Shown: one piece after another, positions 49,500-64,000 of the stretch
Numbering within the stretch: the stretch's first letter is position 1
Layout of the letters: every line of letters begins with the position of its first letter
Assembly: GCA_963573385.1 (NCBI GenBank)
Contig: CAUYLG010044592.1
Span: 124,001-188,000 of the forward strand
From: Cacajao melanocephalus
Lineage: Eukaryota > Chordata > Mammalia > Primates > Pitheciidae
Direction of reading: 5' to 3'
DNA length: 64,000 nt
Position numbers and translations under genes: made by a program
Notes under the pieces: model-generated
The model's database searches: none
Told to the model about the DNA's origin: nothing
Seen by the model: only the letters and a program-made list of their open reading frames with translations

Positions 49500-51120
49500 A
49501 CAGATGGGGAAACTGAGGTTCAGAGCGGGGTGGGGATTTTCTAGGGTCACTCAGGCAACCATCTAGAAGGAAGCAGTGAAGAGAGAGGAACAGGTGCTTC
49601 CTCCAGAAAGAGGGTCTTCTCGCCCTCTCAGCCCTTTCCTCACATGCCCTCCTTATCTGCCCTCCAGAGCCCCGGGACAAGTGAGGGGGAGGGGGAGGGG
49701 CAATGGGAGGAACCCACCCCCACCCCTGGCTCGCAGGTGCCACCACCCCCTCTCCGTGCCCTGGCCCCAGGCCAAAGGGACTTTTCATGACAGCTCAAAT
49801 GAGACCTCTGAGTAAATTTGGAACTTCTGTAACGACCTAAGAATATTCCCCAGGCTGAGGGGCAGGGGCCCCATGTAGGGCCCCCGACTGCCCAGGACAT
49901 CTGTGTCTGGAACCCAGCCTACTGGTCTCTGCAGCCCCCAGGAAGGATCTGGCCACCTCCGCCCCTCACCCCAAATTGTCCCCAGGGAAGTAGGGTAAGT
50001 GCTCCAACCCGGCTCCCGGCTCAGGCCTAGGCTGTCGCTCGCTGTGTGAACACGACAAGGCCCTATGCCTTTCTGGGCCTTCTTTTCCTCATCTGCCAAG
50101 TGGGCTTGACTAGGACGAGGGCTTGCCGACTTTCCCCAGAATGAATCAGTAACACCAGTCCTTTATGGCCAGGGCCAGGGCAGGCTGATGGGGGCTGCTG
50201 GGAACTGAGGGTGAGAGAGGGTGGGTGGCCAGCCCCACCTCCACCTCGTGGCCTCTAGCTGTCACAGTTCAAAGCCCCCTTCCACTGCCCTACACTCAGC
50301 CCCTCCTGGGCTGAGGTAAGGGAGCTGGAGTGAGATCTGGCTGCAGAGGCTGAGAGGTTGCAAGGTTTGGGCAAGGCTGCATGGGATGCCTGGGATGACA
50401 GGGCTTGCAGGGAGATGGAGGTTGCACAGGCGGTGGGGGCGGGGACTGGGATTTCATGCTCCTCAGCTAGGAGAGGTTGCACAGGCTGGAAGAAGTGCCA
50501 GGAGGGAAAGATTGCTAGAGCTAATATTTACTGCCTAGCTAGGAGACAGAGGTAGGCTGAGAGGTCGCACAGCCTCAGGTTGCACTAGCTGGGGAAGGGA
50601 AAGCCCTTTCAGCTTCTACTGATTAAGCTGTAAGCCTGAGGTCCCCGGCATACCTGTCTTCAGACACCCATAACCTACCCCTTGCCATCGGCAAAAAAAA
50701 AAAAAAAAAAATGGAAGCAACTAACTCTACACCCCTAACACTAAGCACGCGACCCTACCTCACACTTCTCAGCCAGGCTAAGCCTGCTGCCCCCATTCCA
50801 CAGATGAGGAAAGCTGAGGCTCAGAGAAAGGCAGAGATACAGCCAAGTTCCCACTGTGAGTGAGTGATAGAGTCTCCTTTCTGATCCAGGGGCACCCGGC
50901 TGGTTCTTCCCCAGCCTGAGAACTCACTGAGATAAGAGCTCGCTGTGTGACCCTGGGCAGCCCACTGTCCTTTGAAAGTTCCTTTTTACTAATCTGAGGA
51001 CATTAGTTGTGATTATTCACACTCTTGGAGCGGAGGGTGTTGCCTGAGGTGGAATTGTAGGAGAGTTCCTGCAGACAGTGAGGGAGCTGATGAGGAAATC
51101 AGGACCGCTTAGGGGCTGCC
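49500..51120. other. GC-rich unique intronic DNA
   Basis: No repeat covers most of this stretch apart from MIR-like pieces ('ttccacagatgaggaaagct' at 50798) and an A18 run (50693-50710). At 50300-50580 'gaggttgcacaggctg' is echoed four or five times ('gagaggttgcaaggtttg', 'gaggttgcacaggcggtg', 'gagaggttgcacaggctg', 'gagaggtcgcacagcctc'). No coding gene is supported. Confidence 0.5.
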
Positions 51121-51129
51121 TCAATCCTT

Positions 51130-51545
51130 AGCCCCATTCATTCATTCATTCATTCGTTCATTCATTTCATTCATTCACCATTGTTCTTCAGCTACTTATT
51201 GAGCACCTACTGTGTTCCAGGTCTCCTTCTTTGCAATAGGGATACTGTGCTGAACCAAATAGGTCAATTACCCAACCTCTGGGAGCTTATGCTTCAGTAG
51301 AGAAGCAAATTATAAACACATACACAGAGACATTTATAAAACTATTCCTCATATTATACTTGCTATGAAGGAGACAAACTAGGGGATGTGGGTACAGAGA
51401 TCTGTGGCGTAGACCCAGATCAGACAAGGGGGATGGCCTCTTTGGAGAGGCAGCACTGAACTTGAAACCTGAGGATGAGAAAGGAGGCTGGGGGAAAAGC
51501 ATTCTAGGCAGAGGGAATGGCGTGTGCAAAGGCCCTGACATAGGG
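51130..51545 (-). repeat. L2-like element with (ATTC)n start
   Basis: (CATT)n at 51135-51178 is followed by 'ttattgagcacctactgtgt' and, further on, 'gcattctaggcagagggaat'. This is the pattern of an old L2-type minus-strand copy, and related text is at 52.08-52.6 kb. Confidence 0.6.
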
Positions 51546-51582
51546 ACAAATGGTTGAAACATTACAACTTTTATCCTCAGCC

Positions 51583-51939
<357 letters not shown>

Positions 51940-52079
51940 TCAATCCCCTGAACTCCAGAAAAAAGGGGTCAAAAAGGGTAAGATTTAACCTAGGACTGTA
52001 CAGTCTACAAGTCTACATAGGTTTTAACACTGAGGGTAATATATGTTCACAAGTCTTTCCCACAGAAAGCATTTTCTTT

Positions 52080-52600
52080 CATTTAGTCACTCGTGTAGCA
52101 GATGTTTTGAGCACCCACTGTGTGTTAGACACTGGTTAGTCACTGGGGATTCAGCGGTAACCAAGAGACATACTGTTCCTGTCTAGATGGTGCCCAGAAT
52201 GTAGATGAAAACACCGTGAGCTATGTGCTATGTGGAGGGTGGACCCCAGAGGAAGGAGTGACTCATGCTCTTTGGAGAGGTCAAAGATTGACAGAAGAGC
52301 TGCCATTTGAATGGAATTTTGAAGACTGAGTAGGAGGCTGACAGCCGAAAAGGGCAGAGAGTTCCAGTGGCTAAAACAGCATGTGCACAGGTGTAGAAGC
52401 TAAGTGAATGGGTCATGTTGGTGAGGCTGTCAGTGGTCTGATGAGCCTGAAGCCCAGGATGAATACTGGGAGCTAGATCCTGAATGCCTTGAATACCAGA
52501 CAAGGAATTTGGAGTTTTCTCTTGTGGATAACAGAGAGCCATGGAATGACATGGTTGGAGTGAGAATGGAGTTGGAGGAATCACAGCTCTATAGCTACAG
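52080..52600 (-). repeat. L2-like element
   Basis: 'tgagcacccactgtgtgtta', 'gcatgtgcacaggtgtagaa' and 'gagagccatggaatgacatg' follow the same order as the other L2-like copies in this window. Confidence 0.55.
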
Positions 52601-52984
52601 CAGGAAGGTCAGAGAGGAGGACCAGCAGGAGAGCAGGTAGGCAGAAGTCCTTGCAGACCCAGGATAAACTTAGGCATTCTTTCTTCTGTGTTCCCCCTCG
52701 GGAAGTCCCTCTGCCTTAACACTTCCTCTTCTGGTGACCTGTTGGCTCCTGTTCCTGGCACTTCTGGGGAGTCCCTCTTCACCCACTTCATTTCTTTGTG
52801 ATCCCTATGGGAAAGAGGGTCATTTTACTTTTACCACACTCCCCACCTTTCACTTTCAGCCCTGTGTCCCCACCTGGGTCACGTTGGAGAGAATGGCCGA
52901 CTTGAGGAACTAGACGGACCCCATTCCTCAATCATGTGACAGAAAAAAGATACAGGGAAACCAAGAACTTGGGTTCTTTCCAGT

Positions 52985-54520
52985 GTGGGGAGGCTCTAAA
53001 TAATGCTGCTATGAACCGGCTGGTACATGTCTGCTTGTGCACATATGGCTGCATTTCTCTTTGGTTATATAACTTGGAAACAGAAATGTTGAGTCTCTGC
53101 TTTGCAGAAGTTTTCCATAGTGGTTGTGTCAATTTACACTCTTGCCAGAATGTTTGTGTTTATCTCTCTCTCTCTCTCTCTACATATATATATATATAAA
53201 ACATTTATAGATTTATTTTTATAAGTAAAAATTGTATATTTATATTTTATTATAAATTTACATATATATGCAAATTTATAATAAATATTATATATATATA
53301 TAAAATTCTTTCCCTCTTCCCCTTTCAGTTTCTTTTTCATTTTCTTAATGGAAACTTTGGAGCAACAAAAATTCTTAATTTTAATAAAGTGTATCAGTCT
53401 TTCTTTATGGTCAGAGCTTTCAATGTGTTCTTAAGAAGTGTTGCCTGCAATAAGGTGATAAAAATATTATCCTACGTTTTTTTCTAGATAATTTATTGTT
53501 TTACCTTCCAAATTTAGGTCTACAGTCTATCTGTAGTTATTTTTCTGTATGGTGTAAGTCAGGGGTCAAGGTTTATTTTTTTATATCAATATTCAATTAA
53601 TATACCATCATTTAAGAAAAATATCATGTTTTCTCTCTACTGCCTTGCATTGGTGAATTACTGAAAGTCAAGTGGTTGAATACATGACTTTATCCCTGTT
53701 GTTTCTATTCTTTTCTTTTGGTTAGTTTGTTTTTCCTAGCAACAATGCCATGCTTTCTAAATTACTTAATAAATCTTGACACTCTTCTTCAAAATTTTCT
53801 AAACTATTTTCAGTCCTTTGCATTTCTATATAAATTTTAGAACTACCTCATCAATTTCCACCAAACAAAATCTTGCTGGGGATATTTTTTCTTTGAAATT
53901 TTGGATTTTATTTAAATTTTAGTTCAATTTGGAGGGAACTAGCAGCCTTAAAATATTAAAATTTCCAATCCATGAACATCGTATGTACCTCCACTTATTT
54001 ATATTTTCTTTAATTTTTCTTAGTAACGTCTTGTAGGTTTCTGTGTAGAAGTCTTGTACATTGGCCAGGTGCAGTGGCTTATACCTGTAATCCCAGAACT
54101 TTGGGAGGCCAGTGTGGGTGGATCACTTGAGGTCAAGAGTTCAAGACCAGCCTAGATAACCTGGTGAAACCTTGTCTCTACTAAAAATACAAAAATTAGC
54201 TGGGCGTGATGGTGCATGCTTGTAATCCCAGCTACTTGGGAGGCTGAGGCAGGAGAATTGCTTGAAACCCGGAAGGTGGAAGTTGCAGTGAGCAGATATT
54301 GCACCACTACACTCCAGCCTGGGTGACAGAGCAAGACTCCATCTGAAAAAAAAAAAAAAGTCTTGTACATCTTTCATTAGATTCCTTCTTGGATATTTAA
54401 TTTTTTGATGCTGATGTAAATTGCATAATTTTAAAATTTCTTGATTGTTCTTAGTGCATAGAAATATAATGAGTTTTTATACTTTACAATTTTATTAACA
54501 GTTTTTAAAGCTAAAGTTCC
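52985..54520 (-). repeat. L1 fragment with TC and TA microsatellites
   Basis: Reverse-strand L1 text includes 'ctaaataatgctgctatgaa' and 'gtgtcaatttacactcttgc'. (TC)n at 53165-53181 and TA runs at 53184-53300 interrupt it, and an Alu lies at 54063-54359. Confidence 0.75.
54063..54359 (+). mobile_element. Alu with target duplications
   Basis: It reads 'ggccaggtgcagtggcttat' to an A13 tail. AGTCTTGTACAT flanks both ends (54050 and 54359). Confidence 0.97.
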
Positions 54521-54639
54521 AGATGTAGAAAGAAATAGCTATCAAACCCAGCCCACTTCATCTGAGCAACAGTTGAGGGCTTCCTGTCTTTCTTTGCTTT
54601 TGTGATGTTTATGGATCTTTTCCTCTGCTAATCTAATGA

Positions 54640-57640
<3,001 letters not shown>

Positions 57641-57647
57641 ATGAATT

Positions 57648-58797
57648 CTTCCAAATGTTCATGAAAATTCAGATTATGAAAAAACTATGCATGAAGTTCA
57701 ACTTTTTTGGCACCAAAACAAACTTGTACTAACTTGCTATAGCATGTGTAAACAGCATCTAGTTTGAGACACTAAGAAGGATAAGGCATCCTTTTGAAAA
57801 AAAAGCCCCTATCATTGCAACGTGAATTCTGCTAAAATTGAAGCAGGAACAAACATCAAATTTATGGTGAAACTTGGGTGGAAGAATGGCGAAATCAATG
57901 ATGAAGATAAAAGCCCTCCGTGGCAGATCATCCACATCAATTTGTTAGGAAACATTCATCTTGTTCATGCCTTAATTGAAGGGACCAATGATTAACAGCC
58001 CAAACAATAGCCAACCCCATAGACCTCTCACTCAGTTCAGGTTACAGAATACTGACTGAAAAATTCAAGTTGAGCAAACTTCCCACTCAGGGTGCCAAAA
58101 CCATTGTGCACAGATCAGCTGCAGACAACAGCAGAAACTTCCATGGAAATTTTAAACAAACGGGATCGAGATTCAGAAGCATTTCCTCACGTTATTGTAA
58201 TAGGAGATTAAACATGGCTTTACCAGTTCATCCTGAAGACAGAGCAATGGCTCCCGGGTTCAGCCAAAGCAAAAGCAGACTTGTCAAGAGAGAAGGCCAT
58301 GGCAACATGTTTTGGGGATGCTCAAGGCATTTTGCTTGTTGACTTTCTGGACAGCCAAAGAATAACATCTGCCTATTAGGAGAGTGTGTTGACGAAATTA
58401 GCCAAAGCTTTAGCAGAAGAATGCCCAGGAAAGCTTCACAAGAGAGCCCTCCACCATAGCAATGCTCCTGCTCATTCTTCTCATCAAATAAGGACAATTT
58501 TACAGAGTTTCCATGAGAAATCAGGCATCCACCTTAAAGTTCTCATTTGGCTCCTTCTGACTTCTTTTTGTTTCCTAATCTTTAAAGATCACCCATTTTT
58601 CTTGAGTTAATAATGTAAAAAAGACTGCATTGATATGGTTTCATTCCCAGGACCCCCTAGTTCTTTAGAGATGGACTAAATGCCCGCTATCATCACTTAC
58701 AAAAGTGTCTTAACCTTGATTGAATTTATGTTGAGAAATAGAGTTTATTTTTTCATTGTTATCTTTTAATTCCATTTTTTATGAAGTTTTTGAAGTC
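57648..58797 (+). pseudogene. Dead mariner-family DNA transposon
   Basis: An approximately 1.15 kb block is bounded by imperfect inverted repeats: TTCCAAATGTTCATGAAAA at 57649 and the reverse of TTCAAAAACTTCATAAAAA at about 58775-58793. Inside, in several + strand frames, transposase text is readable: HGNMFWGCS (58291), LVDFLDSQRTIT after a frameshift (58336), HHSNAPAH (58452-58475) and APSDFFLF (58550-58573). In the family the DD34D catalytic core includes the Asp of HHDNAPAH and the Asp of APSDF. Here the first has become Ser (codon 58458-58460), while the second is kept (58559-58561) but in another frame. It cannot encode an active enzyme. The exact family (Hsmar2-like or other) is not certain. 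Confidence 0.85.
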
Positions 58798-58894
58798 CTC
58801 TTGTACAATACCCTTTAACTTTATTCACCTCTTCTTACCTTTGGGATTTCATGCTCGTTATATCATTAGTATGTTAAGCAATTAATAATCATAG

Positions 58895-59195
<301 letters not shown>

Positions 59196-59931
59196 ATTAA
59201 TTTATTTAGAGGACTTTCTGTTGTGCTTCATTTCACCCTACAGCACCTAGAGATGCTTCCTATCCGGAATTATTTTCCTTTTACCTGAAAAACTCACTAC
59301 CGTACATTGCTTGATGCAGGTCTGTCATTGACAAAATCTCTCACTTAGTTTTGTCCAAAAAAAATCCTTATTTTGCCTTCATTTTCAAAAATCTATATTT
59401 CAGATGTAATTCACAAAACCTGAAATGTGCTCTTAAAGTGGGCAATTCAGTGGTTTTTAGTATACTAACAAAGTTGTGCAGCCATCACCACTAACTCCAC
59501 ATTTCCATGACTCCAGAAACAAACCTACACCCACTGCTGTTACTCTCTGTCCTCCAGCCCCTTACCCTCAGCTCCTGACAATCACTAACCTACTTTCTGT
59601 CTCTATGGATCTGCCAGTGCTGGACATTTCACACATATGGAATCATACAACATGAGGCCTTTTGTGTCTGGTGTCTGCAGCATGAATTTTTCAAGTTCAT
59701 CTGTTTTGTAGCATGTATTAGTAGCTCATTCCTTTTCATGGCTAAATAATATTCCACTGCATGGATATACCACAATTTTTTTATCCATTCACCAATTGAT
59801 AGAAATTTGGCTTGTTTCCAATTTTTTGCCATTATGAATAATGAATGCTTCTGTGAACATTTGTGTACAAAGTTTGTAAATTTCTTTCTGGACATATATC
59901 TGCAATTGTTTTATTTTCTGTTTTCTTTTTC

Positions 59932-60234
59932 TTTCTTTCTTTTTTATTCTGAGACAGGGTCTCATTCTGTCACCCAGGCTGGAGTGTAGTGGTGTGAAAA
60001 CAGCTCTCTGCAGCCTCAAACTCTTGGGCTCCAGTGATCCTCCCACCTTGGCCAGAGTAGCTGGGGCCACAGGTGCATACCACCATGCCCAACAAATATT
60101 TTAATTTTAATTTTTGTAGAGATGAGGTCTTGCCATGCTACCCAAGTTAGTCTCAAACTCCTGGGCTCAAGCAACCCTCCCACCTTGGCCTCCTAAAATG
60201 CTGGGATTATAGGCATGAGCCACTGCATCTGGTC
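59932..60234 (-). mobile_element. Alu
   Basis: It reads 'ctgagacagggtctcattct' to 'gagccactgcatctggtc', after a (TTTC)n tail. Confidence 0.92.
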
Positions 60235-60289
60235 AACACCTTTCACTATATACCTAGGTGTGAAATTTCTTGGTCATATGGTAACGCTG

Positions 60290-60850
<561 letters not shown>

Positions 60851-62103
60851 TTTAACGTTTTGAGAAACTGTAAAACTGTTTTCCATAGTGGCTGCACTGT
60901 TTTCCATTCTCATCAGCTATGTATAAGGATTCAAATTTCTCCACCCCCTCATTCACACTTGTGATTGTTTATTATTATTGCCGTCCTAATGAGTGTGAAG
61001 TGGTGTCTCATTATGTTCTTGATTTGCATCTCTCTAATGAGTAATCTCAATGGCCACCTTTTCCTGTGTTTGTTGTTTGTGTCTCTTCTTTGGAGAAATG
61101 TCTATTCAAATCTCTTGCCCATTTTAAATTATGATTCTTGTCTTTTAGATCTTGAGTTGCAAGCGTTCTTTATATATTCTGAATACCAGACCTTTAAGAA
61201 ATGCATGATTTGCAAATACTTTTTTCCCATGCTGCATGTTATATTTTTACTTTCTTGATAGTATCCTTTGAAGCGCAAACATTTTAAATTTTGATATAGT
61301 TTAATATATCTACTTTTCTTTGTTTACTTATGCTTTCGGTGTCATATTTAAGAAACCATTATTGCCTAATACAAGGTCATGAAGATTTACACATAGGTTT
61401 TATTTTAAGAGTTCAATGGTTTTACTTTTTACATCTAGGTCTTTAATCTGTTTTGAGTTTATCTTTGTCTATAGTGTGAAGTAGGAGTCTAGCTTCACTA
61501 TATTGCATTGTGGATATACATTTGTGCAGTACCATTTGTTTTAAAGACTACTTTTCCTCCCATTGAATTGTTTTGGCGCCCTCATAAAAAATCAGATAAA
61601 CATAAATGTATGTACTTATTGCTGAACTCTCAGTTCAATCCCATTGATCTATATGTACGTCTATGTGTCAGTATCACACCATTAATAAGTTTAGCTTTGT
61701 AGTAAGCTTTGAAATTGGGAAGTTTGAGTCCTCCAACTGTGTTCTTTCTTAAAATCTTCTTGGCTATTCTAGTCCCTTACATTTCCCTATAAATTTTACG
61801 TCTAGCTTGTCAATTTCTACAAAAAAAAAAAAAAAATCCAGCTGGGATTTTTTAGAGATGACTTTGAATCTGTAGATCAATTTGAGGTGTCATCTTGGTG
61901 ACATTGTTTTCCAATCTAGGAACATGGTATATCCGTCATTTATTTAGATCTTCTATAATTTATTTCAATAACATTTGTAGGTTTTATTGCACGTCTCACA
62001 CTAATAAATGAATTCATCTCACATTAACATAACTAATGAAATTTGTTAAATTTATTTTAACCATTTTATTCTGTTTGGTATTAGTGTAAATGAAATCACT
62101 TGC

Positions 62104-63292
<1,189 letters not shown>

Positions 63293-64000
63293 AAAATCAC
63301 TTTCTTAACTTCATCTTCAGATTATTTATTGCCAGTGTGTATAAAAAAATATTATATGTGTCTATCAATCTGATATTCTACAACTATGCTAAGTTTGCTT
63401 CTTAGTTATAATTGCTCTTTGTTTGCTTTAGGTGTAAATTGCTTTAGTTTTGTATATACAAGATCATATTATCTGCAAAGAAAAATAGTTTACCTCTTCC
63501 TTTCCAATCTGAACGTCTTTTATTTCTTTTCCTTACATAATTGCCTTGGCTAGAACCTCCAGTAAAATGTTTTGGAAAAGTCACAAGCATGGACATGCTT
63601 GTCTTGTTCATGATCTTAGGAGCAAAGCTTTCATTTCTTTACCATTAAGTATGATGTTAACTGTGATATTTTTTACAGATCTCTTTATCATATTGAACTT
63701 ACCTTTATTTCTTAAAAGATATTTTTTATGGATATAAAATTCTAAGTTGGCTTTTGAAATTTCAGCATTTAAAGAAGTTGTTCTGTTGTCTGCTCTCTTT
63801 CATCATTTTGTTAAAAAGTAAGCGCCAGGCTTATTTCCTCTTTGAAGGTGAAGCGTCTTTTTTCTCTGCATACTTTAAGCATATCTTTGTCTTTTATATT
63901 TTAGAATAGTTTCTCTATGATATACCCAGATGTAGTTTTCTTTGTATTTATCCTTTTTGCGGTTTGTAGAGCTATTTAAATCTGTGGCTTAATGTCTTTT

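Noticed and set aside
51135..51178. CRISPR-like short repeats
   Set aside because: These are (CATT)n microsatellite units in a primate L2-like element. There is no repeat-spacer pattern.

Overview
This is vertebrate nuclear DNA from a simian primate. Exons are split by GT/AG introns, Alu, L1, MIR, L2, THE1/MaLR and endogenous-retrovirus LTR repeats fill most of the window, and two gene ends can be named. The interleukin-4 receptor alpha (IL4R) tail differs from the human protein as I recall it at roughly one residue in ten, so this is not human. A monkey is the best guess. I lean weakly to an Old World monkey because an ERVK-like LTR is present, but I cannot settle the species without alignment.

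Positions 1-5530 hold the 3' end of IL4R on the + strand: the end of one cytoplasmic-tail exon (1-57), a 50-base exon (1479-1528), and the large last exon (3007-4582) with the signalling tyrosines, followed by the 3' UTR and an AATAAA signal (5506-5511). From 5530 to about 46100 lies intergenic DNA with no convincing gene. Two solo LTRs follow soon after IL4R (5760-6312, and 7214-7691 inside an Alu), then an Alu/MIR/L2-rich stretch with unique islands. At 33.4-42.6 kb there is an L1 block, including one nearly full-length old + strand L1 that has collected seven Alu insertions.

At about 46.2-46.62 kb is a non-coding exon with a clean splice donor, which I recognise as the first (5' UTR) exon of IL21R, on the same strand as IL4R. 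GC boxes lie just upstream. No IL21R coding exon is present, so 46.6-64 kb should be IL21R intron 1. That intron is GC-rich and mostly unique up to about 51 kb. Beyond 53 kb it becomes a stack of minus-strand L1 copies containing a dead mariner transposon (57.65-58.80 kb), a DNA transposon with terminal inverted repeats that itself carries an Alu (60.29-60.85 kb), and an antisense MBD3L2-like processed pseudogene joined to an Alu (62.1-63.3 kb).

The two genes are functionally related: both encode type I cytokine receptor chains that pair with the common gamma chain, and they sit head-to-tail. No wholly new molecular system was found. The most unusual structure is the Alu/MBD3L2-like retrocopy, which appears to have landed as one unit with shared target-site duplications. 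Family names for repeats and comparisons with human sequence are from memory, not from a search.
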